A DNA stretch of 64,000 nucleotides from Flavobacteriaceae bacterium PRS1 (GCA_003709165.1 RDRZ01000002.1:94076-158075); one strand, 5' to 3'; counted from the first letter of the stretch, positions 49,934-59,670 are shown. Notes: generated from the letters alone by a model not told the origin. Numbers and translations are program-made.

Positions 49934-50653
49934 TTAGTTAAAAACTTGGTTTAAAACAGTTCGCGATTTTGGTGTTTTAAAACCGTCCAAATGTAGCTTA
50001 AAATAGAGCAAAATCATATCTAAAAGTTCTCGCTTTTGGTTAGAATTGATATCGAGATTATTATATACATCAAATTTTATGCCCAACAATTCTTTTAAGA
50101 AGACCAAATTGTTTCCGGAAATGCAGTATAAATTCGTTTTGTTCTGCTGAAATCTTCCTTCTTCTAAATTAAAAAAGTTAGTTTCTCTTATATTAGTGTC
50201 TGGATAAAAACCAAGATATTTTGTGAGTTTTATCAAAAACAGTAAATGAAAAATTGTATTGGTTTCGTTTTCGTCAAACCAAATTAGTGAAGTTTCTATA
50301 AAATTGTAAAGTGAGAGGTTTTCTTCTTCTTCTTTTAAAATATTAGATAAAATTTCGGAAAGAAACATTACAATTGCGATCTTTACTACATTTGTATGTA
50401 GTGTTTTATAATTGTATTGTAGTTTTATATCTTTTAAATATTGTAACGAACGGTTGTCTTTATGTTCGGCTTGTAATTCTAGAATAGTTAATAACTGAAA
50501 GTAAGCAGGTTTAAATTTTCCCTTTTTGGTTTTTAATATACGTTTTAACAAATACGTTTTAACTCCAAATTTTTCGGTATAACATTTAACTATTAAATCG
50601 TGGTCTTTATACTTAAGTTTAGAAAGTACTATTGCTTTTGTAGAAACTAGCAT
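49934..50653 (-). CDS. recO: DNA repair protein RecO
   Basis: Loads RecA on SSB-coated gaps with RecR. 239 residues. The N-terminal OB fold is MLVSTKAIVLSKLKYKDHDLIVKCYTE-like (VLSKLKYKDHDLIVKCY), then a helical middle part with LYNFIETSLIWFDENE. The zinc-finger cysteines of some RecO proteins are absent, as usual in Bacteroidota. Its start codon overlaps the PorZ-like stop by one base (TAATG), so translation is coupled. Intact. Confidence 0.93.
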   Translation of the reverse strand: MLVSTKAIVLSKLKYKDHDLIVKCYTEKFGVKTYLLKRILKTKKGKFKPAYFQLLTILELQAEHKDNRSLQYLKDIKLQYNYKTLHTNVVKIAIVMFLSEILSNILKEEEENLSLYNFIETSLIWFDENETNTIFHLLFLIKLTKYLGFYPDTNIRETNFFNLEEGRFQQNKTNLYCISGNNLVFLKELLGIKFDVYNNLDINSNQKRELLDMILLYFKLHLDGFKTPKSRTVLNQVFN

Positions 50654-52983
50654 TATCGAATAATCATCAATTTTAAAATCCTGGTTTCGAAAGTATCTAA
50701 ATCGGATAACATAACTAAATACACTCCAGATGCAACCGTATTATTGGCAAGGTTTTTTCCATTCCAATAGGCAGTTCCTCCATCAATTTCTAAATTATAT
50801 CCTCTATGCCTTAAATTTCTTTTGGATTCGGCTTCTGCAACCAGATTTCCTTCAATATCTGTAATTTTAATATTTACGTTTTCACTTAAATCCTTTATTT
50901 TAACTTTATCTTCAACAATATTAAAATTAGGACGAACAGGATTTGGGTAAATAAAAGCGTCGGATAAATTTTCTTGTGGTAAAGAACTTCCAGAACTAAA
51001 TGATACCAGTCCTCTATCTGTAGCGATATATACCAAGCCATTTTCATTATCGATAGAAACATCATTTATATTGTTTGAAGGCAATGGCGAATTATCTTTA
51101 GTAAAATGATAGATGGTTTCTTGACCATTTGAAGAAAAATAAAATAATCCTGCACCAATGGTTGCTATCCATTTATTGTTTGATCCATCTACTTTAATAT
51201 CTGATATAAATTGTTGTTCCAGAAGCTCTTTTGGGATGCCATCTTCTAAAATTATTATAGCTTCAGCTCTTATAGTATCATCTGTAAAAAAATTAGACGT
51301 ATTATACAATACTCTAAGCCCTCTTATGGTGCCTATCCAAAGCTGATTCCTTTTATCTAGAGTTAATGCTCTTACTTGAGTAGCTGGTAAATTAGCTTTG
51401 TCTTCGTCAAATATGGCTTTAAAAGTTCCCTCTTTTTCATTAAACCCTATAACTCCAAAATTATATCCTCCAATCCATTTAGTGCCATTTCCGTCAATAA
51501 CTATATCACTAAATCCTAAATTATCATCTAACCCACTTGGAATTATAGATGTAAAATCAAAACTTTGCCATTGATTTGAAGAGGGATTATACGATTTTAA
51601 TGGTTTATCTATTCTTGAGGTAATAGTCCATAATAATCCATCGCGATCAAACACAGTACCAGAGACTCTAATGTCAACATAACTTGGGTTTGATGATTCT
51701 AATCCACTATTTGACAAATTGTACAAAATTGTAGGAATATCTTCATTAATTTCTAGCAAACCACTAAAAAATGAGCTTATAAATACTTGATTTTCATTAA
51801 ATGGATTTATTGAAATCGCATTTAAAGATATTGCCTCAAAAATGTCCTCGAAGGGCGTATTAATCCATTCACCGTTATTTAAATGGCTAAATCCTCTCCT
51901 GTTTAAAGGATAAGGGTTATAAAACAAATCGTATTCTCCATAAGTTACCCAAACATTATTAAATCCTGCTTGTACAGAAAAGGTGTTATTTCTTAAAGGA
52001 CCATCGGGATGAATTTCAATAATCTCTGAAGGATTTTCGATTGTTGTTTTTAATACTCCAAAATCTTTTGTGCCAATATAAATTCCTTCATTTGTAGTTA
52101 CTGAAACTGTAAACTCCGTATCAAAATCTTGAATAACTGAAGGGTTAGCTAATAAATTGAAATTGCTGTCGTAAACAAAAACATTATTTTTTGTAGTAAC
52201 AACAAGGTTGCTATTAGAAGATTTTAAATCCAATGGTCTGCTGCTATACGTGAATAATTCATTAAGTATATTGTTATTTATTTCGTAAATTCTATTGTTA
52301 AGCCTTGTTGTGTATAGCTTATCTTCTAAAGCTTCGATGCCTAAAAAGTTCCCTCCTATAATTTGTATCCATTCTTGATAATCTATTAAATTTGGACTAT
52401 TAACTGAAGCAGTTCGTATTCCACCACTGTTTAAACAAGCAGCATAAATTTTATCTTGATGAATTGCAGTTTGGCTTACAATTAATTGTGTGCCGCCATT
52501 TCCAATAAAATAAGTGTCTCCAAACTCTAATCGTTCTAAATCATAAACCGAAATTCCATAATCGGTTGAAATATAAACGAGCCCATTATATTCATTAAAA
52601 TGATTAATTCGCTTACTATCTGGCGGAATGGTTTGCTTTTCTAATATATCAACAACTGAAAGAATATCATCACTTTGTTCTAAAACAATTTCTATTAATC
52701 CATTTTCATATCCAATTATTAGTTGTCCAAATACTTCACTATAATGAATTGTAGAAATAAACTCTCCCGACAACCCATGAATAGTAGATATTTTACTCAA
52801 CTCCAAAGTTTCTAAATCATAAATAAATATAGCATTTTCAGAAGCTGCATACACTTTATTATTGCCTTGAACAACATCTTTAATATTTAAATAAGAAAAA
52901 TGACCTTCCCATAATGCGGAAAAATCTTGAGCATTACTAATAAACGTGAAGATCCCAAAAACGATAATTATTATTTTTTTCAT
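50653..52983 (-). CDS. porZ: PorZ-like T9SS beta-propeller protein
   Basis: 776 residues. A signal peptide (IIIIVFGIFTFISNAQ) is followed by two-component-regulator-type propeller repeats, for example NKVYAASENAIFIYDLETLEL, GLVYISTDYGISVYDLERLEF, GTKWIGGYNFGVIGFNEKEG and NKWIATIGAGLFYFSS. The C-terminal T9SS type A sorting domain reads SDAFIYPNPVRPNFN, then SGVYLVMLSDLDTFETRILKLMII. In Porphyromonas, PorZ is a surface component of the T9SS attachment complex; location next to recO matches other Bacteroidota. Overlaps recO by one base. Intact. Confidence 0.85.
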   Translation of the reverse strand: MKKIIIIVFGIFTFISNAQDFSALWEGHFSYLNIKDVVQGNNKVYAASENAIFIYDLETLELSKISTIHGLSGEFISTIHYSEVFGQLIIGYENGLIEIVLEQSDDILSVVDILEKQTIPPDSKRINHFNEYNGLVYISTDYGISVYDLERLEFGDTYFIGNGGTQLIVSQTAIHQDKIYAACLNSGGIRTASVNSPNLIDYQEWIQIIGGNFLGIEALEDKLYTTRLNNRIYEINNNILNELFTYSSRPLDLKSSNSNLVVTTKNNVFVYDSNFNLLANPSVIQDFDTEFTVSVTTNEGIYIGTKDFGVLKTTIENPSEIIEIHPDGPLRNNTFSVQAGFNNVWVTYGEYDLFYNPYPLNRRGFSHLNNGEWINTPFEDIFEAISLNAISINPFNENQVFISSFFSGLLEINEDIPTILYNLSNSGLESSNPSYVDIRVSGTVFDRDGLLWTITSRIDKPLKSYNPSSNQWQSFDFTSIIPSGLDDNLGFSDIVIDGNGTKWIGGYNFGVIGFNEKEGTFKAIFDEDKANLPATQVRALTLDKRNQLWIGTIRGLRVLYNTSNFFTDDTIRAEAIIILEDGIPKELLEQQFISDIKVDGSNNKWIATIGAGLFYFSSNGQETIYHFTKDNSPLPSNNINDVSIDNENGLVYIATDRGLVSFSSGSSLPQENLSDAFIYPNPVRPNFNIVEDKVKIKDLSENVNIKITDIEGNLVAEAESKRNLRHRGYNLEIDGGTAYWNGKNLANNTVASGVYLVMLSDLDTFETRILKLMIIR

Positions 52984-52999
52984 ATAAACTTTCTACGGT

Positions 53000-53007
53000 C
53001 AAATATA
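53000..53007 (-). promoter_or_regulatory. Promoter -7 box for porZ-recO-receptor
   Basis: TATATTTG on the minus strand, 17 bp before the porZ-like start. No TTG at exactly 19 bp; candidates lie at 14 and 22 bp. Confidence 0.5.
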
Positions 53008-53108
53008 TTTATTACTAACGACAATTGCTCAAAAATCATATATGTTAAATGAAAAAGCCCCCAAAATAAATTCTGAAAGCTTAGTTATTTTATTTTTTAA
53101 AAATCTCT

Positions 53109-54452
53109 TTAAACTACACCTTGCGCCAACATAGCATCGGCTACTTTCACAAATCCTGCTATGTTTGCACCTTTTACATAATCTACATATCCATCGTCTT
53201 GTTTCCCATACTTGATGCATACATCATGAATATCAGACATTATTTTCTTGAGTTTATCATCGACCTCTTCACGAGTCCAGTTAATACGTAAAGAATTTTG
53301 AGACATTTCTAATCCAGATGTAGCAACACCTCCTGCGTTTGAAGCTTTTCCTGGAGCAAATAAAATTTTATCAGCTTGAAAAACATGAACTGCTTTAGGT
53401 GTAGATGGCATATTTGCGCCTTCGCTAATCACTTTACAGCCATTTGCTAACAATATTTTTGCATCGTCTCCATTTAACTCATTTTGAGTTGCACAAGGCA
53501 AGGCTATATCGCATTTAACTTTCCAAGGAGCTTTACCAGCAAAAAATTTGACATTTGGATATTTTTCAAGATATTCGTTTATTCTTCCACGTTTTACATT
53601 TTTAATCTCCATAATAACCGATAATTTTTCTGCATCAATACCTTCATCATCATATATATATCCTGAAGAATCAGACATAGTAACAACTTTTGCACCTAAT
53701 TGAGTTGCTTTTTCACAAGCGTATTGAGCAACATTCCCCGAACCTGAAACTACTACAATTTTACCACTAAAAGTATCGTTTTTGGTTTTTAGCATACTTT
53801 GGGCAAAATAGACAGTCCCATAACCAGTTGCTTCAGGGCGAATTAATGATCCTCCCCAAGTTTTTCCTTTTCCAGTTAATACACCTGTAAATTCGTTGCG
53901 TAATTTTTTATACATCCCAAACAAAAATCCTATTTCTCTTGCGCCAACACCTATATCACCAGCAGGGATATCTGTATTTGGACCAATATGTCGGGATAAT
54001 TCTACCATAAAAGCGTGGCAAAAACGCATAATTTCATCATCCGACTTTCCTTTTGGATCAAAATCCGATCCTCCTTTACCGCCTCCCATAGGTAATGTGG
54101 TTAATGCATTTTTAAATACTTGCTCAAAAGCCAAAAATTTAAGAATACTCAAATTTACTGAAGGATGAAAACGCAACCCTCCTTTATAAGGTCCAATTGC
54201 CGAATTCATTTGAATTCGATATCCTCTATTTACAACTATTTCTCCTTTATCATCAACCCAAGCGACACGAAACATAATAACTCTTTCGGGTTCAACCATT
54301 CTTAATAAGATGTTTTTACCACTATAAATCTCTTGATTAACAATATAAGGTATTACTGCTTCAGCTACTTCTTCTACAGCTTGTAAGAATTCAGGTTCGT
54401 TGCTATTTCTCTCTTTTACAAGATCCAAAAAGGCGTCTATTTTATCTTTCAT
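53109..54452 (-). CDS. gdhA: NADP-specific glutamate dehydrogenase
   Basis: Interconverts 2-oxoglutarate plus ammonia and glutamate in the cytoplasm. The 447 residues fit the hexameric NADP type: FRVAWVDDKGEIVVNRGYR, the catalytic PMGGGKGGSDFDPKGKSD with the active Lys, GPNTDIPAGDIGVG, the Rossmann motif VVSGSGNVAQYACEKA, and ISEGANMPSTP. It is flanked by the PorZ-like gene and the broken outer-membrane protein gene on opposite strands. Intact. Confidence 0.97.
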   Translation of the reverse strand: MKDKIDAFLDLVKERNSNEPEFLQAVEEVAEAVIPYIVNQEIYSGKNILLRMVEPERVIMFRVAWVDDKGEIVVNRGYRIQMNSAIGPYKGGLRFHPSVNLSILKFLAFEQVFKNALTTLPMGGGKGGSDFDPKGKSDDEIMRFCHAFMVELSRHIGPNTDIPAGDIGVGAREIGFLFGMYKKLRNEFTGVLTGKGKTWGGSLIRPEATGYGTVYFAQSMLKTKNDTFSGKIVVVSGSGNVAQYACEKATQLGAKVVTMSDSSGYIYDDEGIDAEKLSVIMEIKNVKRGRINEYLEKYPNVKFFAGKAPWKVKCDIALPCATQNELNGDDAKILLANGCKVISEGANMPSTPKAVHVFQADKILFAPGKASNAGGVATSGLEMSQNSLRINWTREEVDDKLKKIMSDIHDVCIKYGKQDDGYVDYVKGANIAGFVKVADAMLAQGVV

Positions 54453-54499
54453 TTAAAACGGTTTTGAATTTACTATAATTATATTGAATTTTAAGACTA

Positions 54500-54507
54500 C
54501 AAATATA
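54500..54507 (-). promoter_or_regulatory. Promoter -7 box for gdhA
   Basis: TATATTTG on the minus strand, 48 bp before the gdhA start. The upstream element at 19 bp is AAC rather than TTG, so only the -7 box is claimed. Confidence 0.5.
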
Positions 54508-54624
54508 CGATATCTTTAAAAGTAACGTTATTTTTTGTAAAAATTCATAATAAAATTAGTGGTAACTTGGTGGCTATAACAAACTCCATTAAGTCTACCT
54601 TTTTTTACATTTAGTCGGATTTTG

Positions 54625-54654
54625 TTGTTAGTTTATCGAAGTTTGATATATTTG
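54625..54654 (+). promoter_or_regulatory. Complete Bacteroidota promoter for the outer-membrane protein gene
   Basis: TTG (54625-54627), exactly 19 bp, then TATATTTG (54647-54654), a textbook TTG-N19-TAnnTTTG promoter. It lies 36 bp upstream of the start codon of the now broken gene. Confidence 0.8.
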
Positions 54655-54689
54655 TCATCAAAAGCCTCAATATATTTAGATATTATAGT

Positions 54690-55496
54690 ATGCTTAGCCT
54701 TAAATATTTAACTGTAGTTTTCTTTTTCCTTTTAGGAATAAATTTAACGTACTCTCAACTAAGGTTTTCGCACGAAATTGGAGTAATTGTTGGTCCTGTA
54801 TAATTTAGATCTGATTTTGGTAGTCGATTTGAAGAAGAAACTAATTTAGGAAACTCTGGAATTGGCATAGGAATCATTCATTATATAAATTTTGCTTATC
54901 GTGCAGATTGTAACTGCTATTCTACCGATAATTTTTTTAACGACCATTTTAAATTAAGAACAGAAGTTTCATGGAACAAAACGATACTTGATCACCATGG
55001 TTTTTGGGTTCGGCCAGACAAGGTTAGTGACAATGCCGATAGACTTAGAGGTCACCATGGTGTAGCCGAAAATTTTGATATAGGAATGCAGCTTGAATAT
55101 TTTCCAAAAAGTATTCGTTCTTTCCAGGCTTTTAGTTATAAATTTGCGCCTTTTGTTAGTTTAGGTATTCATTATACTTCATCTACTCCAAAAGCAAGTA
55201 CCGATTATGTAAGCCCTAATCCTGATGTAATATTTGGAGATATTAGCGATCCAAGAAATTTTTATTCTTATTGGGAACCAGGAACTATTAGACCTAAAAA
55301 TATAAGTGCCTAGTCTATGGTTACAAGTGTTGGTGTAAGATATAAACTAACAATGCTTTCAGATTTGATGTTAGATCTAAGATGGCAACTATACTTTAGT
55401 GACTGGATTGACGGTTTTAATCATCAATTGAGTTATAATAAATTTAACGATTGGTTATTGTGGTTGAATTTTGGGTATATCTACTATTTAAACTAA
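54690..55496 (+). pseudogene. THC0290_0291-family outer-membrane protein with two nonsense codons
   Basis: About 268 codons. A signal peptide (FFFLLGINLTYSQ) is followed by a beta-barrel-like protein: FSHEIGVIVGPV, then TAA (54801-54803), then FRSDFGSRFEEETNLG. The family hallmark INFAYRADCNCYSTDNFFNDHFK follows (positions about 54887-54955), then FAPFVSLGIHYT and a second stop TAG (55311-55313), where TGG (Trp) is expected before SMVTSVGVRYKL. The C-terminus ends WLNFGYIYYLN, a barrel-type aromatic end. CAA to TAA and TGG to TAG would explain the stops. Family function unknown; name recalled from flavobacterial annotation. Confidence 0.8.
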
Positions 55497-55499
55497 ATT

Positions 55500-56639
55500 T
55501 TAATTTAAAGCCTGTTTTAAATCGTTTATAAGATCTTCTATATCTTCAATTCCAACGCTTAATCGTATAAGTGAGTTTACAACGCCTGATTTTTCACGTT
55601 CCTCTTTTGGGATACTTGCATGTGTCATACTTGCTGGATGACCAGAAAGAGATTCCACACCACCAAGTGATTCGGCTAAAGTAAATAGTTGTAACTTTTC
55701 TACAATCTTAATCGCTTCAGCATAATTATTCCCTTTTGTAGTGAAAGAAAGCATACCTCCAAAATCTTTCATTTGCGTTTTAGCTATATCATGATTTGGA
55801 TGTGTTTCAAATCCTGGCCAATACACCTTTTCAATTTTAGGATGTGAAGCCAAAAATTCAGCCACTGCTCTTCCGTTTTCACAATGCCTCTGCATTCTAA
55901 CATGAAGGGTTTTAATGCCACGCAACGCTAAAAAACTATCCTGAGGGCCACAAACTGCTCCACTAGCATTTTGGATAAAATACAGTTTTTCAGCAAGTTC
56001 TTTGTCTTTCACAATTAGTGCTCCCATAACTACGTCGCTGTGTCCTCCAATATATTTTGTGACTGAATGCATAACAATATCTGCTCCCAAATCGAGTGGT
56101 AATTGTAAATAAGGAGTCGCAAATGTGTTATCTACAGCAAGTAATATATTATATTTTTTGGCTAGCACAGAAACAGCTTTTATATCAATAATATTTAGCA
56201 TTGGGTTGGTTGGTGTTTCCACCCAAATAAGTTTTGTGTTACTATTTACTTTTGCTTCAATATTACTAATACTCTCCATTCCAACAAAATGGAATTTTAT
56301 TCCGAAGCCTTCAAAAATTTTAGTGAATAAACGATACGATCCACCATACAAATCGTTTATAGAAATAACCTCATCTCCAGGTTTTAACAATTTTACTATA
56401 GCATCAATTGCTGCCATTCCAGATCCAAAAGCTAATCCATAATTCCCGTTTTCGATACTTGCAAAAGCTTTTTCCAAAGCGTTTCGGGTTGGATTATGTG
56501 TGCGTGAATATTCGTAGCCTTTATGCCCTCCTGGAGTCGATTGTGCATAGGTAGATGTTTGATATATTGGCGGCATTACAGAACCGTAAGCAGGATCATG
56601 TTCTTGTCCGCCGTGAATTGTTTTAGTGTTGAATTTCAT
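55500..56639 (-). CDS. metB: Cystathionine gamma-synthase / trans-sulfuration PLP enzyme
   Basis: A PLP enzyme of about 379 residues joining O-succinyl- or O-acetylhomoserine to cysteine in methionine biosynthesis, or cleaving cystathionine. I start at MKFNTKTIHGGQEHDPAYG because family members begin with this segment; an upstream in-frame ATG adds eight residues. Seen are SVMPPIYQTSTY, EYSRTHNPTRNALEKA, the PLP-Lys motif IVMHSVTKYIGGHSD near residue 200, and SLGGVESLSGHPASMTH. Gamma-synthase versus gamma-lyase cannot be fixed from sequence alone. A full promoter lies 105 bp upstream. Intact. Confidence 0.92.
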   Translation of the reverse strand: MKFNTKTIHGGQEHDPAYGSVMPPIYQTSTYAQSTPGGHKGYEYSRTHNPTRNALEKAFASIENGNYGLAFGSGMAAIDAIVKLLKPGDEVISINDLYGGSYRLFTKIFEGFGIKFHFVGMESISNIEAKVNSNTKLIWVETPTNPMLNIIDIKAVSVLAKKYNILLAVDNTFATPYLQLPLDLGADIVMHSVTKYIGGHSDVVMGALIVKDKELAEKLYFIQNASGAVCGPQDSFLALRGIKTLHVRMQRHCENGRAVAEFLASHPKIEKVYWPGFETHPNHDIAKTQMKDFGGMLSFTTKGNNYAEAIKIVEKLQLFTLAESLGGVESLSGHPASMTHASIPKEEREKSGVVNSLIRLSVGIEDIEDLINDLKQALN

Positions 56640-56744
56640 GTGTTTATATTTATTGTCTTTCAAAGGTCACATGGAACATCCATAGAATCATTTTCTTTGG
56701 TTGAAAATTTAGTTCTGGATTTTCATGTGTTAAATTATTTGCAA

Positions 56745-56774
56745 CAAATTTAGTTTTTAATTCGTTGTATTCAA
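56745..56774 (-). promoter_or_regulatory. Complete Bacteroidota promoter for metB
   Basis: On the minus strand, TTG (56772-56774), 19 bp, then TAAATTTG (56745-56752). It predicts a leader of roughly 100 nt before metB, with a small ATGGA/TCCAT hairpin and short reading frames. No known methionine riboswitch signature was recognised. Confidence 0.75.
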
Positions 56775-56796
56775 ATGTATGCTATATCTTTAATTA

Positions 56797-57543
56797 ATGA
56801 ACTCGTTTAACAAAAAAATCAAAGTGAAAAAACTTGTTATATTAATACTTGTTTCAATCGGAATAGTTTCATGCACTAATGAGGTTCGTTTAACCTTTTC
56901 TAATTCTACTTATACAAAAAACGAAAATGCGATAATAGAAATTAATATCCCAATTGCTGATGGAACTAATTATGTTTCAGAATCTATAAATACAGCTATT
57001 GAAAACTTTATTGTCAGCACTATTAGTTTTAGCGAAGATTCTCTCATAAACGTTTCCTTAAATGAAGCTATGATGAAATTTGATTCTGTTTATATTAAGT
57101 TTAAAGACGATTTTGAAGAGGACTCTTTAGTTTGGGAAGTGCTTATAGATGGTGAAGTGACTTATCAATCTCCAGAAATAATTTGTGTTGCCATAAACAG
57201 CTATTTAAATACTGGAGGTGCTCATGGAAATACTAACATTTCTTTTTTAAATTTTAATTCTCAAACCGGAAAGCTTCTGCAAAACGATGATGTTATTAAA
57301 AATGATGTTTTTCTTAAACTGGCAGAAAAATATTTTAATATTGAATTTCAAGAGATATTAAATGAAAACGGTTTTGACGATTATTTTTTTGGAGACGTTT
57401 TTCACCTACCAGAAAATATTGGATTTAGTGAGGAAGGCGTGATTTTACTTTATAATGTTTATGAAATCGCACCATATTCTGAAGGAATTACGGAATTTAC
57501 AATTCCGTTTGAAGAAGCACTTCCATATTTGCTACTAAATTAA
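56797..57543 (+). CDS. DUF3298/DUF4163 domain lipoprotein
   Basis: 248 residues. The N-terminus MNSFNKKIKVKKLVILILVSIGIVSC is a lipoprotein signal with Cys near residue 26; GTG 56824 (VKKLVILI) is an alternative start. A DUF4163-like part (FSNSTYTKNENAIIEINIPI) is followed by a DUF3298-like segment, CVAINSYLNTGGAHGNTNISF, whose GGAHG is the family hallmark, and YEIAPYSEGITEFTIPFEEALPYL at the end. PdaC-type proteins carry these domains; catalytic activity is not shown. Convergent with the antiporter, overlapping by 4 bp. Intact. Confidence 0.85.
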   Translation: MNSFNKKIKVKKLVILILVSIGIVSCTNEVRLTFSNSTYTKNENAIIEINIPIADGTNYVSESINTAIENFIVSTISFSEDSLINVSLNEAMMKFDSVYIKFKDDFEEDSLVWEVLIDGEVTYQSPEIICVAINSYLNTGGAHGNTNISFLNFNSQTGKLLQNDDVIKNDVFLKLAEKYFNIEFQEILNENGFDDYFFGDVFHLPENIGFSEEGVILLYNVYEIAPYSEGITEFTIPFEEALPYLLLN

Positions 57544-58784
57544 TCTGCTTTTTTTGCTAATCGTTTTATTAACGGACCAACCGTTAATCCTTGACCTATA
57601 ATTGAAAATACTACAATTATATATGTAATTACCAGAAATAATTCTCTGTGCATTTCTTGTGTTAAGCTCAATGCTAAAGCAATAGAAATTGCTCCTCGTA
57701 ATCCGCCCCAAGTCATAATTAAATTTGTATTAGGAACAAAATCTAACCTCTTAGAAAAGAATTTAATTGGCAACCATAACGAAGCATATCTACATAATAA
57801 TACGATTGGCACAGCCAAAACTCCTGCCAAGATATAGCTGCCTTCAAATGTTAATATCAGCATTTCCATCCCAATTAGTACGAAAAGGATTGTATTTAAC
57901 AATATATCTATGAGTTCCCAAAATTTATCTACATAGGTTTCCGTTATTTCAGACATAGCTGCATTTCGAACAGTATCGTTACCAACCATTAAACCACAGG
58001 CTACCATAGCTAATGGAGCCGATAAATGGAAGTATTGAGCTAATAAAGTTCCTCCCATTACAACTGCAATAGTTATAATAACCTCAACATCATAATCATC
58101 AATAGATTTCATCAATCTATAAGTAATCCAGCCTAATAATAGCCCAAGCGCAATACCTCCAAGCACTTCTACTCCAAACATTTCTGCAACATGTCCAAAA
58201 GTAATCTCGTTACCTCCTTCGGCAATTTTTAAAATAGTTAAAAACACGACCACACCTACACCATCATTAAATAATGATTCTCCAACAATTTTGGTTTCTA
58301 ACTTTTTAGGCGCATTTGCATGTTTTAAAATCCCTAAAACTGCAATTGGGTCTGTTGGTGAAATTAAGGCTCCAAAAAGCAAACAATAAATAAAACCTAC
58401 TTGTAACCCTAAAAGCTGAAGCACATAAAACATAATTACACCAACCAAAACCGTAGAAACTAAAACCCCTAAAGTTGCAAATACTAAAACTGGCCAACGT
58501 TGAATTTTTAATTGCTCAAAATTTGTGTGTAAAGCTCCCGCGAATAATAAAAAAGATAGCATTATATCGAACAAGACCGTTTTAAAATCTATACTTTCAA
58601 TAAATGCTTTTTCGCTTAAAAGCAAGGTGTCATTAAACTGACCAATTACAATTATTATTAGTGTAAAAATAATTGTAATAACCATCAGTCCTATGGTTAT
58701 TGGTAGTTTAAAAAAACGCACATTTATATAGCCGAAAATGGCAGAAAGGACAATTAAAACCGTTACAATTGCATAATAGTCCAT
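57540..58784 (-). CDS. CPA1-family sodium/proton antiporter
   Basis: An inner-membrane Na+(K+)/H+ exchanger of 414 residues with about 12 hydrophobic segments. Family motifs are FGALISPTDPIAVLGILKH (conserved TDP) near residue 145, then LFNDGVGVVVFLTILKIAE (ND motif with the ion-binding Asp), and WGGLRGAISIALALSL near 360. It probably maintains pH or sodium homeostasis, as expected in a marine cell. The stop codons overlap the convergent DUF3298 gene by 4 bp; a DinB-like gene lies 4 bp upstream. Intact. Confidence 0.94.
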   Translation of the reverse strand: MDYYAIVTVLIVLSAIFGYINVRFFKLPITIGLMVITIIFTLIIIVIGQFNDTLLLSEKAFIESIDFKTVLFDIMLSFLLFAGALHTNFEQLKIQRWPVLVFATLGVLVSTVLVGVIMFYVLQLLGLQVGFIYCLLFGALISPTDPIAVLGILKHANAPKKLETKIVGESLFNDGVGVVVFLTILKIAEGGNEITFGHVAEMFGVEVLGGIALGLLLGWITYRLMKSIDDYDVEVIITIAVVMGGTLLAQYFHLSAPLAMVACGLMVGNDTVRNAAMSEITETYVDKFWELIDILLNTILFVLIGMEMLILTFEGSYILAGVLAVPIVLLCRYASLWLPIKFFSKRLDFVPNTNLIMTWGGLRGAISIALALSLTQEMHRELFLVITYIIVVFSIIGQGLTVGPLIKRLAKKAD

Positions 58785-58788
58785 AAAC

Positions 58789-59244
58789 TCAAAGTGATTT
58801 TTTTAATGCCAAAATATATCCTAAATGAATGCCTTCGTGAAAATTATTAAAATCCATAGCATCTTCAACATTTGTCAACGCACTATTAGTTGAAGTAGTA
58901 TATGTGTTATAGTTTTTAAAAACACCGTTTTTATAATCTTCCTCTGTTTTTTCTATTGTAGAGAATAATAATTTTTTGATTTCATCTACTTCATTTTGAG
59001 TGACATCTCGTTTTGGTTTTGTGCCTTTTTGATACATTCCTATCATTTCTTCGGAAATAATTGTAGGCAATCCTGAAAGTTTATAAACAAAGAGTTGCTG
59101 AATGGTTATGGTGTGAGCAATATTCCAAATAATATTATTAGCAAAACCTTTGGGTATTTTATTTAATTGCTCCAATGAAAAATTGTCTAAAAAAGATCTT
59201 AAAATTTCTCTGTTTTTAATTGTAATCTCTAAAGCCCAAATCAT
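58789..59244 (-). CDS. DinB-like domain protein
   Basis: 151 residues, the usual DinB_2 length. Metal-binding His candidates are in NIIWNIAHTITIQQLFVYKL (His near residue 44) and the C-terminal FNNFHEGIHLGYILALKK (two His). The four-helix bundle family includes metal-dependent thiol and hydrolase enzymes, mostly uncharacterised. It lies 4 bp upstream of the antiporter on the same strand, so co-transcription is likely. Intact. Confidence 0.88.
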   Translation of the reverse strand: MIWALEITIKNREILRSFLDNFSLEQLNKIPKGFANNIIWNIAHTITIQQLFVYKLSGLPTIISEEMIGMYQKGTKPKRDVTQNEVDEIKKLLFSTIEKTEEDYKNGVFKNYNTYTTSTNSALTNVEDAMDFNNFHEGIHLGYILALKKSL

Positions 59245-59316
59245 ATCTTATTTTTTTTGATAAAAGTAATTATTTCTGATTAATTGATTTTCTTTGTAAT
59301 GTTAATTTTTATCGCC

Positions 59317-59670
59317 ATGAAAAAAATATACTATTTAAAAACTTGCAATACATGTATGCGAATTTTAAAAGAATTAAATCTTCCTTCTGATTTTATTTTG
59401 CAGGACATTAAAGAACAGGAGGTTACAGTAAAACAACTTGATGAAATGCAAAAACTATCAGGTAGTTACGAGTCTCTTTTTAGTAAAAGGGCAAAACTTT
59501 TCAAGGAAATGGATTTAAAAACCCAAACGCTTTCTGAAAGAGATTACAAACATTATATTTTACACCATTATACATTTTTAAAACGCCCTGTGCTTCTAAT
59601 TGATAATCACATATTTATAGGAAACAGTAAAAAAGTAGTGAACAATGCTAACCAGTTTTTAAATGAATAA
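59317..59670 (+). CDS. ArsC/Spx-family protein (arsenate reductase-like)
   Basis: I start at MKKIYYLKTCNTCMRILKEL (117 residues); the longer frame from 59284 adds 11 hydrophobic residues not typical of the family. The thioredoxin-like fold has TCNTC, the CX2C pair of Spx/ArsC-like proteins, and KRPVLLIDNHIFIGNSKKVV near the end (cis-Pro plus FIG). Arsenate reduction cannot be assumed; the family also includes unrelated redox proteins. It overlaps the EamA gene by 8 bp, so they form an operon. Intact. Confidence 0.88.
   Translation: MKKIYYLKTCNTCMRILKELNLPSDFILQDIKEQEVTVKQLDEMQKLSGSYESLFSKRAKLFKEMDLKTQTLSERDYKHYILHHYTFLKRPVLLIDNHIFIGNSKKVVNNANQFLNE

Noticed and set aside
56640..56744. SAM riboswitch in the metB leader
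   Set aside because: I could not find the conserved core of any SAM riboswitch class.
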